Shown in pieces: positions 36,400 to 45,500 of a stretch of 64,000 nt of DNA (position 1 is the first letter of the stretch; each line of letters begins with the position of its first letter). The notes below the pieces were generated by a model. That model searched no databases. It saw nothing but the letters and a program-made list of their open reading frames with translations, and was not told where the DNA came from. Source of the stretch: Clavibacter phaseoli (lineage in GTDB: Bacteria; Actinomycetota; Actinomycetes; Actinomycetales; Microbacteriaceae); NCBI RefSeq assembly GCF_021922925.1, contig NZ_CP040786.1, positions 1,240,001-1,304,000 on the forward strand, read 5' to 3'. The position numbers and the translations under genes are program-made.

Positions 36400-37680
36400 T
36401 CAGGCGGACTTCTCCGCGCGCAGCATCGAGGCGCGCGGCACGATGGTCGGCGCGGCATTCTGCACGACCGACTCGCGCGTGATGACCACGCGACCCACCT
36501 CGTCGTCCGAGGGGATGTCGAACATGATCGGCCCGAGCACCTCCTCGAGGATGGCCCGGAGGCCGCGTGCGCCCGTCTGGCGCAGGACGGCGAGGTCGGC
36601 GATGGACTCCAGGGCGCCCTGCTCGAACTCCAGCTCCACGCCGTCGAGCTCGAACATGCGCTGGTACTGGCGCACGAGCGCGTTGCGCGGCTTGGTGAGG
36701 ATCTCCATGAGCGCGCGCTGGTCGAGCTGCGTCACCGTGGTGACGACGGGGAGGCGCCCGATGAACTCCGGGATGAGGCCGAACTTGTGCAGGTCCTCCG
36801 GCAGCACCTCGCCGAACACGTCGGCGTTGACGTCCTTGCGGTGGAGCGGGGCGCCAAAGCCGATGCCCTTCTTGCCCGCGCGCTGGCTGATGATGTCCTC
36901 GAGCCCGGCGAAGGCGCCCGCGACGATGAAGAGCACGTTGGTCGTGTCGACCTGGATGAACTCCTGGTGCGGGTGCTTGCGGCCGCCCTGCGGCGGGACC
37001 GAGGCGACCGTGCCCTCGAGGATCTTCAGCAGCGCCTGCTGCACGCCCTCGCCCGACACGTCGCGCGTGATGCTCGGGTTCTCCGCCTTGCGCGCGATCT
37101 TGTCGACCTCGTCGATGTAGATGATCCCGGTCTCGGCGCGCTTCACGTCGTAGTCCGCGGCCTGGATGAGCTTCAGGAGGATGTTCTCGACGTCCTCGCC
37201 CACGTAGCCCGCCTCGGTGAGGGCGGTCGCGTCCGCGACCGCGAAAGGCACGTTCAGGCGCTTCGCCAGCGTCTGCGCGAGGTACGTCTTGCCGCAGCCG
37301 GTGGGGCCGATGAGGAGGATGTTGCTCTTGGCGATCTCGATCTCGTCGCCCACGGTCTCGGCCGGCCCGATGGTGCCGACGGCGCGGACGCGCTTGTAGT
37401 GGTTGTAGACCGCGACGGACAGGGCGCGCTTGGCGGCCTCCTGGCCGATGACGTACTCGTCGAGGAAGCCGAAGATCTCCTTCGGCTTGGGGAGGTCGAA
37501 CTCGCCCGTGGTCTCCTCGCTGGCCTCGGCCAGGCGCTCCTCGATGATCTCGTTGCAGAGCTCCACGCACTCGTCGCAGATGTAGACGCCCGGTCCCGCG
37601 ATCAGCTGCTGGACCTGCTTCTGGCTCTTCCCGCAGAAGGAGCACTTGAGCAGATCCGCGCTCTCGCCGATGCGTGCCAT
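36400..37680 (-). CDS. clpX: ATP-dependent Clp protease ATP-binding subunit ClpX
   Basis: 426 residues. AAA+ unfoldase that feeds tagged proteins into ClpP1P2. The N-terminal zinc-binding dimerisation domain has C13, C16, C35 and C38. Walker A GPTGCGKT is near residue 125, with Walker [14 protein letters not shown] and the pore motif GYVGEDVE. The IGF-type loop for ClpP binding (KGIGFGAP) is present. The start at 37680 matches family N-termini; the longer frame does not. It is separated from clpP2P1 by an unrelated gene. Confidence 0.97.
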   Translation of the reverse strand: MARIGESADLLKCSFCGKSQKQVQQLIAGPGVYICDECVELCNEIIEERLAEASEETTGEFDLPKPKEIFGFLDEYVIGQEAAKRALSVAVYNHYKRVRAVGTIGPAETVGDEIEIAKSNILLIGPTGCGKTYLAQTLAKRLNVPFAVADATALTEAGYVGEDVENILLKLIQAADYDVKRAETGIIYIDEVDKIARKAENPSITRDVSGEGVQQALLKILEGTVASVPPQGGRKHPHQEFIQVDTTNVLFIVAGAFAGLEDIISQRAGKKGIGFGAPLHRKDVNADVFGEVLPEDLHKFGLIPEFIGRLPVVTTVTQLDQRALMEILTKPRNALVRQYQRMFELDGVELEFEQGALESIADLAVLRQTGARGLRAILEEVLGPIMFDIPSDDEVGRVVITRESVVQNAAPTIVPRASMLRAEKSA

Positions 37681-37846
37681 GGAAGCCTCCCCGGAAGTCG
37701 TGCGGTGTTCCACGAGCCTAACCCGTGCATGAGACATCCCCCGGACCCCTGGGAGCACGGCCCGTCGCGTGCCATGATCCGCGCGGTGGCCGTCACACGG
37801 CGCAACACAGGGGGTGCGCCCCAGGGCACGCCCCCACCATGTCCGC

Positions 37847-38989
37847 ATGACCGAGAACACCGCCACCGCATCCCCCGACGCGCTGTCCTTCGCCTACTGG
37901 GTCCCCAACGTCTCGGGCGGCCTCGTGACGAGCGACATCGAGCAGCGCACCCACTTCGACTTCGACTTCAACGTCCGCGTCGCGCAGCTCGCCGAGAGGC
38001 GTGGCTTCGACTACGCGCTGAGCCAGGTGCGGTACGCCGCGTCCTACGGCGCCGACCAGCAGCACGAGTCCACGTCGTTCTCGCTCGGCCTCCTGCTCGC
38101 GACGGAGAGGCTCAAGGTGATCGCCGCCGTGCACCCGGGGCTCTGGCACCCGGGCGTGCTCGCCAAGTGGATCATCACGGCCGACCACATGTCGCACGGC
38201 CGCGCCGCCGTCAACGTCGTCTCCGGCTGGCTGAAGGACGAGTTCGTCGGCTTCGGCGAGCCGTGGCTCGAGCACGGGGAGCGCTACCGCCGCACCGAGG
38301 AGTTCATCCGGGTGCTCCGCGGCCTCTGGACGGAGCGGGAGTTCACGCACCTGGGCGACTTCTACCGGATCCACGACTTCACGCTGAAGCCGCCGCCCGT
38401 CGCCGTGCCCGGCCGCGCGCACCCGGAGATCTTCATGGGCGGCAACAGCACGGACGCGCGCGAGATGGGCGGCCGCGTCACGGACTGGTACTTCTCGAAC
38501 GGCAAGGACTACGCCGGCTTCGAGGAGCAGCGCGCCGACGTGCTCGCCTCGGCCCGCGCCGCCGGTCGCACTCAGCGGGTCAAGTTCGGCCTCAACGGCT
38601 TCGTCATCGCGCGCGACACCGAGCGGGAGGCGCAAGACGTGCTCGAGGAGATCATCGCCAAGGCGAACCCCGACGCCGTCGAGGGCTTCCGTCAGGCCGT
38701 GAAGCAGGCCGGGGCGTCCACCGGCGACGGCAAGGGCATGTGGTCGGACTCGACCTTCCGCGACCTCGTGCAGTACAACGACGGCTTCCGCACGGGCCTC
38801 ATCGGCACGCCGGAGCAGATCGCGCGCCGCATGGTCGAGTACCGGAAGCGCGGGGTCGACCTGCTGCTGCTCGGCTTCCTGCACTACCTCGAGGACATCG
38901 AGGTGTTCGGCACGCGGGTGCTGCCCATCGTGCGCGAGCTCGAGCGGGAGGCGATCGAGCGCGGCGAGCTGGAGGAGCCCGCCGCCTGA
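37847..38989 (+). CDS. sfnG: SfnG-like FMNH2-dependent dimethylsulfone monooxygenase (LLM family)
   Basis: 380 residues of the bacterial luciferase-like family. [64 protein letters not shown] and [23 protein letters not shown] follow SfnG closely as I know it. SfnG uses reduced flavin and O2 to cleave dimethylsulfone to methanesulfinate during sulfur scavenging. No flavin reductase or other sulfur gene is nearby. It lies alone, on the opposite strand, between clpX and clpP2. No clear ribosome site. The substrate is inferred. Confidence 0.85.
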   Translation: MTENTATASPDALSFAYWVPNVSGGLVTSDIEQRTHFDFDFNVRVAQLAERRGFDYALSQVRYAASYGADQQHESTSFSLGLLLATERLKVIAAVHPGLWHPGVLAKWIITADHMSHGRAAVNVVSGWLKDEFVGFGEPWLEHGERYRRTEEFIRVLRGLWTEREFTHLGDFYRIHDFTLKPPPVAVPGRAHPEIFMGGNSTDAREMGGRVTDWYFSNGKDYAGFEEQRADVLASARAAGRTQRVKFGLNGFVIARDTEREAQDVLEEIIAKANPDAVEGFRQAVKQAGASTGDGKGMWSDSTFRDLVQYNDGFRTGLIGTPEQIARRMVEYRKRGVDLLLLGFLHYLEDIEVFGTRVLPIVRELEREAIERGELEEPAA

Positions 38990-39006
38990 TCCTCCGTGGA
39001 CACGGC

Positions 39007-39040
39007 GAAGGGGCGGTCGGCTGATGCCGACCGCCCCTTC
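39007..39040. terminator. Bidirectional terminator between sfnG and clpP2
   Basis: A 15-bp perfect stem, GAAGGGGCGGTCGGC (39007-39021) with 39026-39040, loop TGAT. Convergent genes; no T tract. Confidence 0.85.
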
Positions 39041-39053
39041 CGTCCGTGCGGGC

Positions 39054-39734
39054 CTAGCGGGCGGGGATCGCCGCCGTCAGGTTCTTGCGCGAGGTGAGCA
39101 CCTGGTCGATGAGGCCGTACTCCAGGGCCTCGTCGGCGCCCAGGATCTTGTCGCGCTCGATGTCGCGGTTGATCTGGTCGCGGTCGCGGTTGGTGTGCTT
39201 CGCGAGCGTGTCCTCGAGCCAGGAGCGCATGCGCATGATCTCCGCGGCCTGGATCTCGATGTCGGACGCCTGTCCGCCGCTCGACTCGCCCGTGGCCGGC
39301 TGGTGGATGAGCACGCGCGCGTTGGGGAGCGCCAGGCGCTTGCCGGGCGCGCCGCCCGCGAGCAGCACGGCCGCGGCCGAGGCCGCCTGGCCGAGGCAGA
39401 CCGTCTGGATCTGCGGCGAGACGTACTGCATCGTGTCGTAGATCGCCGTCATGGCCGTGAACGAGCCGCCGGGCGAGTTGATGTACATGACGATGTCGCG
39501 GTCGGGGTCCATCGACTCGAGCACGAGGAGCTGGGCCATGACGTCATCCGCGGACGCGTCGTCGACCTGCACGCCGAGGAAGATGATGCGGTCCTCGAAG
39601 AGCTTCGCGTACGGGTCCTGGCGCTTGTACCCGTAGGCCGTGCGCTCCTCGAAGCTGGGGAGGATGTACCGCGACGACGGGCTCGTGGCGGTGGAGCCGG
39701 CGCCGCGGGCGCCGCCGAAGGTGGGGAGTTCCAT
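39054..39734 (-). CDS. clpP2: ATP-dependent Clp protease proteolytic subunit ClpP2
   Basis: 226 residues. Catalytic Ser119 (GQAASAAA) and His144 (VLIHQP) and the later Asp are present. The N-terminal SRYILPSF and [25 protein letters not shown] match the mycobacterial ClpP2 subtype. In Actinobacteria ClpP2 forms a mixed tetradecamer with ClpP1 and docks ClpX or ClpC1. The gene follows clpP1 by 35 bp and is presumably co-transcribed. Confidence 0.96.
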   Translation of the reverse strand: MELPTFGGARGAGSTATSPSSRYILPSFEERTAYGYKRQDPYAKLFEDRIIFLGVQVDDASADDVMAQLLVLESMDPDRDIVMYINSPGGSFTAMTAIYDTMQYVSPQIQTVCLGQAASAAAVLLAGGAPGKRLALPNARVLIHQPATGESSGGQASDIEIQAAEIMRMRSWLEDTLAKHTNRDRDQINRDIERDKILGADEALEYGLIDQVLTSRKNLTAAIPAR

Positions 39735-39769
39735 GTTCTTCTTCTCTGCCTGTCTCTTCTGTCTGTCGC

Positions 39770-40357
39770 TCAGGAGGTCTCGGTGCCGCCGCCGCCGACG
39801 ACGTCGGTCGCGGACTCGCGGATGTGGTCGACGAAGCCGTACTCGAGGGCCTCCTGGGCGGTGAACCAGCGGTCGCGGTCGCCGTCCTCGTTGATCTGCT
39901 CGGCCGTCTTGCCGGTCTGGCCCGCGGTGATCTCGGCGAGGCGCTGCTTCATCGAGAGGATGAGCTGGGCCTGCGTCTGGATGTCGCTCGACGTGCCGCC
40001 GAATCCGCCGTGGGGCTGGTGGAGCAGCACGCGCGCGTTCGGCGTGATGTAGCGCTTGCCCTTGGTGCCGCTCGTGAGCAGCAGCTGGCCCATGGACGCG
40101 GCCATGCCGATGCCGACGGTGACGATGTCGTTGGGGACGAACTGCATGGTGTCGTAGATGGCCATTCCCGCGGTGATGGAACCGCCGGGCGAGTTGATGT
40201 ACAGGAAGATGTCCTTCTCGGAATCCTCCGCCGCCAGCAGCAGGATCTTCGCGCAGATCTCGTTCGCGTTGTCGTCGCGGACCTCGGATCCGAGCCAGAT
40301 GATGCGGTCCTTCAGCAGTCGGTCAAAAACACCGGGTACCAGTGTCGGTTCGGCCAT
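39770..40357 (-). CDS. clpP1: ATP-dependent Clp protease proteolytic subunit ClpP1
   Basis: 195 residues. Catalytic Ser88 (GMAASMG) and His113 (LLHQPHGG) are in place. [18 protein letters not shown] ends the core. The start at 40357 has GGGAG 8 nt upstream and gives the family N-terminus; an ATG at 40372 is possible but lies over that ribosome site. First gene of clpP1-clpP2; a ClgR-like site lies upstream. Confidence 0.96.
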   Translation of the reverse strand: MAEPTLVPGVFDRLLKDRIIWLGSEVRDDNANEICAKILLLAAEDSEKDIFLYINSPGGSITAGMAIYDTMQFVPNDIVTVGIGMAASMGQLLLTSGTKGKRYITPNARVLLHQPHGGFGGTSSDIQTQAQLILSMKQRLAEITAGQTGKTAEQINEDGDRDRWFTAQEALEYGFVDHIRESATDVVGGGGTETS

Positions 40358-40394
40358 TGTTCGAGCTCCCATTCATTCGTCGCTTCGAGTCATG

Positions 40395-40443
40395 AATCTA
40401 TCGGAGCGCATCCGCCCCGACGCCCGTGTTCGCCGCGGGCGGA
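40395..40443 (-). promoter_or_regulatory. clpP1P2 promoter with ClgR-like activator site
   Basis: TAGATT (40395-40400) is a good -10 box; the matching -35 position (GCGTCG) is poor. Just upstream, CCGCCCGCGGCGAAC (within 40428-40443) fits the ClgR pattern CGCY-NANR-GCG with one mismatch, followed by the AAC expected on the right side. The site centre is about 46 bp before the predicted start, typical of an activator compensating for a weak -35. ClgR activates clpP1P2 in Streptomyces and Corynebacterium. Confidence 0.5.
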
Positions 40444-40460
40444 GCGCGGCCGCCGGACGC

Positions 40461-40498
40461 ACGAGGGCCCGGGGAGCATGCGCTCCCCGGGCCCTCGT
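40461..40498 (-). terminator. Terminator after tig
   Basis: A 17-bp perfect stem, ACGAGGGCCCGGGGAGC (40461-40477) with 40482-40498, loop ATGC, between tig and the clpP promoter. No T tract. Confidence 0.85.
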
Positions 40499-40531
40499 CG
40501 CTCCGCCGGTCGGGACCGGCGGATGAGGTGA

Positions 40532-41989
40532 CTACTCGGAGTCGGCGGCCTTCTCGGCGGCCTTCTTCTTCGCGGGCGCCTTCTTCTTCGGCTTCTCGGC
40601 GGGAGCCTCGTCGCCGACGGGCGCCTCCTCGGCCTCCTCGGCGGGAGCGTCGGCCACGACGGCCTCGGCGTCCGCGTCGGCGGCGGGCTCCGCAGACACG
40701 GCGTCCGCGTCGCGCACGACGGGCTGCGTGAACTCGGTCACGTCGACGACCTTGCCGTCGGCGTCCACGACCTTCGCCTTGTCGAGCACGACCGCGAGGG
40801 CCTTGTTGCGCGCGACCTCGCCGACCATGGCGGGGATCTGGTTGTTCTGCTGCAGCACCTGGACGAACTCGTTCGGCTCCATGTTGTACTGCTGCGCGCC
40901 CTGGATGAGGTACTGGGTCAGCTCGTCCTGGCTGACCTTCAGCTCCTCCTTCTCGGCGATGACGTCGAGGAGCAGCTGCTGGCGGAAGGCCTTCTCGCTG
41001 GACTCCTTGACCTCGGCGCGGTGCACGTCGTCCTCGAGGCGGTTCTCGTTCTCGAGGTGGCGGTGCACCTCGTCCTCGACGAGCTTCTCGGGCACGGGGA
41101 TCTCGACGCCCTCGAGGAGCTTGTCGACGATCTGGTCGCGGGCCTGGGTGACCTGGCCGAAGACCTTGGACTTGCCGACCTGGACCTTGAGGTCCGCGCG
41201 CAGCTCCTCGATGGTGTCGAACTCGCTGGCGATCTGCGCGAAGTCGTCGTCGGCCTCGGGCAGCTCGCGCTCCTTGACGGACTGGACGGTGACGGCGATC
41301 TCGGCCGTCTCGCCCTCGTTGTCGCCGCCGAGCAGCTTCGACTCGAAGGTGGTGCTCTCGCCGGCGGTGAGGGACTCGAGGGCCTCGTCGATGCCGTCGA
41401 TGAGGTCGCCGGAGCCGAGCTCGTAGGAGATGCCGCTCGCGGTGTCGACGGCGTTGCCGGCGATCGTGGCGGTGAGGTCGATCTGGACGAAGTCGCCCGT
41501 CTTCGCGGGGCGGTCGACCGTGATCAGCGTGCCGAAGCGGCTGCGCAGGCTGTCCAGCTCGGTGCCGACCTCGTCGTCGGTGACCTCGACGGAGTCCACG
41601 GTGAGCTCGAGGCCCTCGTACGCGGGAAGGTCGAACTCGGGGCGGACGTCGACCTCGATCTCGAGGAGGAGGTCGCCGGTGAGGTCCTTGCCGGGCCACT
41701 CCTTGACGTCGGCCTCGGGGCGGCCGAGGGGACGGATGTCCGTCTCCTTGACGGCAGCCTGGTAGAAGCCGTCCATGCCGTCGTTGACGGCATGCTCCAG
41801 CACGGCCTCGCGGCCGACGCGCTGGTCGATGATGGGCGGCGGCACCTTGCCCTTGCGGAAGCCGGGGATGGCGACCTGCTCGGCGATGTGGCCGTATGCG
41901 TGGTCGATGTGCGGCTTCAGGTCTTCGGGGGTGGCAGAGATCGCGAGCTTGACGCGCGTGGGGCTCAGCTTTTCGACCGTGGTCTTCAC
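40532..41989 (-). CDS. tig: Trigger factor (ribosome-associated peptidyl-prolyl isomerase chaperone)
   Basis: 485 residues from a GTG at 41989 with GGAG upstream. The ribosome-binding domain has GFRKGKVPP (signature GFRxGKxP, about residues 43-51). The middle has the FKBP-type isomerase domain ([16 protein letters not shown]), followed by the helical C-terminal domain. An Ala/Glu/Lys-rich tail (about 435-485, ending [18 protein letters not shown]) is extra compared with E. coli and typical of actinobacterial versions. It follows tRNA-Pro on the same strand with no visible terminator. Confidence 0.96.
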   Translation of the reverse strand: MKTTVEKLSPTRVKLAISATPEDLKPHIDHAYGHIAEQVAIPGFRKGKVPPPIIDQRVGREAVLEHAVNDGMDGFYQAAVKETDIRPLGRPEADVKEWPGKDLTGDLLLEIEVDVRPEFDLPAYEGLELTVDSVEVTDDEVGTELDSLRSRFGTLITVDRPAKTGDFVQIDLTATIAGNAVDTASGISYELGSGDLIDGIDEALESLTAGESTTFESKLLGGDNEGETAEIAVTVQSVKERELPEADDDFAQIASEFDTIEELRADLKVQVGKSKVFGQVTQARDQIVDKLLEGVEIPVPEKLVEDEVHRHLENENRLEDDVHRAEVKESSEKAFRQQLLLDVIAEKEELKVSQDELTQYLIQGAQQYNMEPNEFVQVLQQNNQIPAMVGEVARNKALAVVLDKAKVVDADGKVVDVTEFTQPVVRDADAVSAEPAADADAEAVVADAPAEEAEEAPVGDEAPAEKPKKKAPAKKKAAEKAADSE

Positions 41990-42057
41990 GTGTGGAGTTC
42001 TCCTGTAATCGCGGTACGCGCCTCGGCTGAGACGGCATTTCGTCGTCGGGGATGTGG

Positions 42058-42130
42058 TCGGGGCGACAGGACTCGAACCTGCGGTCTTCCGCTCCCAAAG
42101 CGGACGCGCTAGCCACTACGCTACGCCCCG
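42058..42130 (-). tRNA. tRNA-Pro (anticodon TGG)
   Basis: A 73-nt cloverleaf on the minus strand: acceptor CGGGGCG/CGCCCCG, anticodon stem TCCGC/GCGGA, loop TTTGGGA with anticodon TGG (reads CCA), variable loop AGACC, T arm GCAGG/CCTGT with TTCGAGT, discriminator A. CCA is not encoded. It ends 68 bp before tig on the same strand. Confidence 0.95.
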
Positions 42131-42321
42131 GCTGCCACGCATTCCCTCGGTCGCAGCGGGCGCCGTGCCCCTCTTCGTGCAGGCGCGCGGAAGCCGATCC
42201 GACCGTGGCACAGCCTATCCGACTCGTGCCCGCCGCTGGTCACCGGCGACGGGAGCCTGCGCTACGCTGGATCCCGCGCATCCGGAGCACGGCCCCTCGA
42301 GGGCGGCGGTCCGGGCATCGC
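42131..42321. promoter_or_regulatory. Divergent promoter region between tRNA-Pro and tRNA-Gly
   Basis: No gene is supported. TAGGCT on the minus strand (42212-42217) can serve tRNA-Pro about 80 nt downstream, and TACGCT on the plus strand (42263-42268) can serve tRNA-Gly about 54 nt downstream. Convincing -35 boxes are not visible. Confidence 0.4.
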
Positions 42322-42392
42322 GGGGATGTAGCTCAATGGTAGAGCCTCAGTCTTCCAAACTGATCACGCGGGTTCGATTCCCGTCATCCCCT
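42322..42392 (+). tRNA. tRNA-Gly (anticodon TCC)
   Basis: A 71-nt cloverleaf: acceptor GGGGATG/CATCCCC, D arm GCTC/GAGC, anticodon stem TCAGT/ACTGA with loop CTTCCAA (anticodon TCC, reads GGA), T arm GCGGG/CCCGT with TTCGATT, discriminator T. CCA follows directly in the genome (42393-42395), unlike the other two tRNAs here. GGA is the codon used in the over-represented GGATCC (Gly-Ser) hexamers of this window. Confidence 0.95.
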
Positions 42393-42566
42393 CCACATCC
42401 TCCTCATCAGCTCGCGTGTCCGGCATGGATCGTCCTCCCCAGCCCGGTCACGGCGCCGCCCCTCCCCCGTTCGGGGCGAGCCGACGAGTCCCGCCCGTCG
42501 GCCGGATAGCGTCCTGCTCCGTGGATAGCCTGGGAGCTTCCGCAACGGGCGAGCTCGGGGGGCTGC

Positions 42567-45500
42567 ATGGGCGAGGACGACGCACGGGGATCACGGATCG
42601 GGGCGCCGCCCTGGGCCGCACGACCCGACGACCTCCTTCGCACCGACCTGTGCCCCGCCTGCCTCGCGCCGCTGGGCGCGCTCGTCTGCGCCCGCTGCGG
42701 GCTCGACGTCCGGGCGCCCCAGGCAGCGGACGTGCTCGAGGCGTCGCATCGCGTCGTCGACGCGATCGCGGAGCGGGAGGGCCTGCTCGACGCGATGCGG
42801 CTCTGGAGCGCGGAGGCGGGACGCACCCGCGCGGCCGAGATCGCCGCGTCCTCCCCGGCCATCGCTCCGGAGCCCTCGGCCCGGGAGCGCTCCGCCCCGG
42901 CGCTCGTGGACGCGCCGCGGACGGAGGCCCCCGTCGCCGAGGCGCCCGCGCCGCCGGCACCGTCCATGGCCGTGCCCGGCGGCGCCGACGTGCCGCGGCC
43001 GCCGCAGGACCGGGTCGACCTCCGACCCCCCGCTCCCGCCGAGCCCCGGCGCCGCATCAGCGTCCCGGCCGTGCTGCTCGCCATCGGCGTCGTGCTGCTG
43101 TCGGTCGCCGCGGTCTTCTACGTCGTCTACGCCTTCGTCACCTACGGGCTCGTCGTCCGGGCGGCGATCACCGCCGCCGTCACCGTGGCCGCGCTGGCCG
43201 CGGCGGCGGTCCTCTCCCGGCGCCGGCTGCCCGGCACCGCCGAGGCCGTCGGCGTGGTGGGCATCGTCCTGATGCACCTCGACGTGTGGGCCGTGCGGTC
43301 CTACGACCTGGCGGGAGCCGCCTCGAACGACCCGTTCGTCCACTTCGGCGTGGGGACGCTCGTCGTCTCATCGGCGCTCCTCGCCCTCCGACCCCTGCTC
43401 CGGATCCGCGCGGCGGGCATCGCCGGCTGGGCGGGGCTGACGGTCGCGGCCGGCCTCCTCGTCGGCGCCGTCCCGTCGTCGGACGCCGGCACACGCACGG
43501 CGCTCGCCCTCGCGGCAGCCTCGGCCGTGGCTCTCGTCCACTCAGCACCCCGGTCGCGCCCGGTCGCCCTGCCGGACGCGCTCGAGCGCCGGATCCTCCG
43601 GGTGGTGGGCGTCGCAGCCGCCACCGCCGCGGTCGTCGCGGGCGCCGCCAGCGCGGTCGACCCCGACGCGGTCCCGGCGCTCCCCCTCCTCGTCGCGGCC
43701 CTCGCCAGCGCCGCGCACGCCTGGGCCCTCGCGCGGCCCGCGTCGCACGACGAGCCGCACCTCGCCCGTGCGGGGAACGCCACCGCCGTGTCGGAGGGCG
43801 ATGTCGACGCGCTCGTCAGCGCGATCGACGTCGTCGGCGGCACGGACGAGTCGAACGACGCAGCCCCGTCGGCGCTCGGATCGGCGTCGGCGTCGGCGTC
43901 CACGACGTCACCGACGGATCCGTTGCGCGTCCTCGCGGCCGTGGTCGCCGGCGTAGGTGCCGCGGCCGCCGTGCCCGTCACGGCGCTCACGGGCGGGCCG
44001 GCGCTCCTCACGTTCTGCGCGCAGGTCGTCGCAGCGGCGTTCGCGGCTGCCGTCCTCGACGTGGCAGCCCACCGCCTGCCCGACCGCGCCGTGGCCGGCA
44101 CCACGCGCATCGCCGCGAACGCCGCCCTGGTCGTCGCCGTCATCGCGGGGATCCCCGCGGCGATCGCCGGGCTCGGCGGCATCACGGCCACCATGGTCGT
44201 CGGCCTCCCCGCCTGGGGGCAGGGGCCGCTCGACGACCCGGTGATCGTCCTCAGCCGGACGAGCGACGTCGCCGACCTGCCGGGTGACGTCCGCGCGGCG
44301 GCGCTCGGACTGCTCCTGGTCTGGATCGTCGCCGCCCTCGCCGCCCTCCTGGGCCGTCGTCTCCCGGCGCGCCGGACCCTGCTCGCGTGGTCGGCGGCGG
44401 CCGCGGTGGTCGTCGCGATCCCCGCCCTCGGCCCCGTCGCCGTGGTGGTCGCCGCGTACCTCGTCGTGTCCGCGGGTGCCCTCGCGTGGCGGCTCGCCTC
44501 GCGTCGGAGGCCACGCCTCGCCGTCGTGCCCGATGCGCCGCTCGCGGCGCTCTCCGTCGCAGCGGGAGGGCTCGCCGGGGCCGGATCCTGGGCGAGCACC
44601 GGGACGTGGTGGGCGGTCACGCCCGTCGTGGTCCTGCTCCTCGTCGTCGGTTCCCGCACCGCGCGCGGCGACGACACCGCGCGCCTCGCCACGGCAGGGG
44701 CCGCGCTCGTCGGCCTCGTCGCCGTGGGAGGCCTCGCGCCGTCGTTGACCGCGGCGCGCGTGATCGGTGCCGTGCCCGTCACGAGCGCGCTCGACGACGC
44801 CGCGGATCCCCTCGTGCTCCTGCTGCTGGCATCCGGGCTCGTCGTCCTCGTCACCGGGGCGCTCCGGGGACGCCCGGGCGTGCGGCGACGCGCGCTGCTC
44901 GCGACGGTCCTCCTCCCGGCGTGCCTCACGGCCCTGCCGGTCGCGATCGTCGGAGCGGATCGGGTCGGCGGTGCGTTGACCGCCTCGCCCGTCTGGTCCA
45001 TCGCGGCGCAGGTGGTCCTCGTCGCCGGGCTCGTGGCCTGGACCCTCGGCGGCGCACGACGCGTCGAGCTCCCCGCGCGGGCGCCGCGCGGGGACGAGGA
45101 GGCCGCCGCATCGCGGACTCCGGGGACCACGGCGCTGCGTCGCTGGCGGCTCACGACGGCCGCCCTCGTGGCGCCGACGCTGCTGCTCGCGGTCCTGACC
45201 GCCGGCGCCCTGGCCGACCGCGGCGCCACGCCGCACGGCGTCGTCCCCGCCGCCGTCGCCCTCGTCGTGGCCGTCGCCGCCCTCCTCGCGTATCAGAACG
45301 CGTCGCGGGCGCTGCGCGTCGCCCTCGACGTGGGCACGGTCGGCGTCTCTGCCGGGGCCCTGCTCGTCGCCGTCTCCTTCGATCCGACGCGCGGGGGGCG
45401 CGAGCTCCTCTGGATCCCGCTGCTCCTGCTCGCCGCCACGGCGCTCGCCCTCTCCGTCGCGCACGACGGGCTGCTCCTGTCCCGGAGCGCACGCCGGGTC

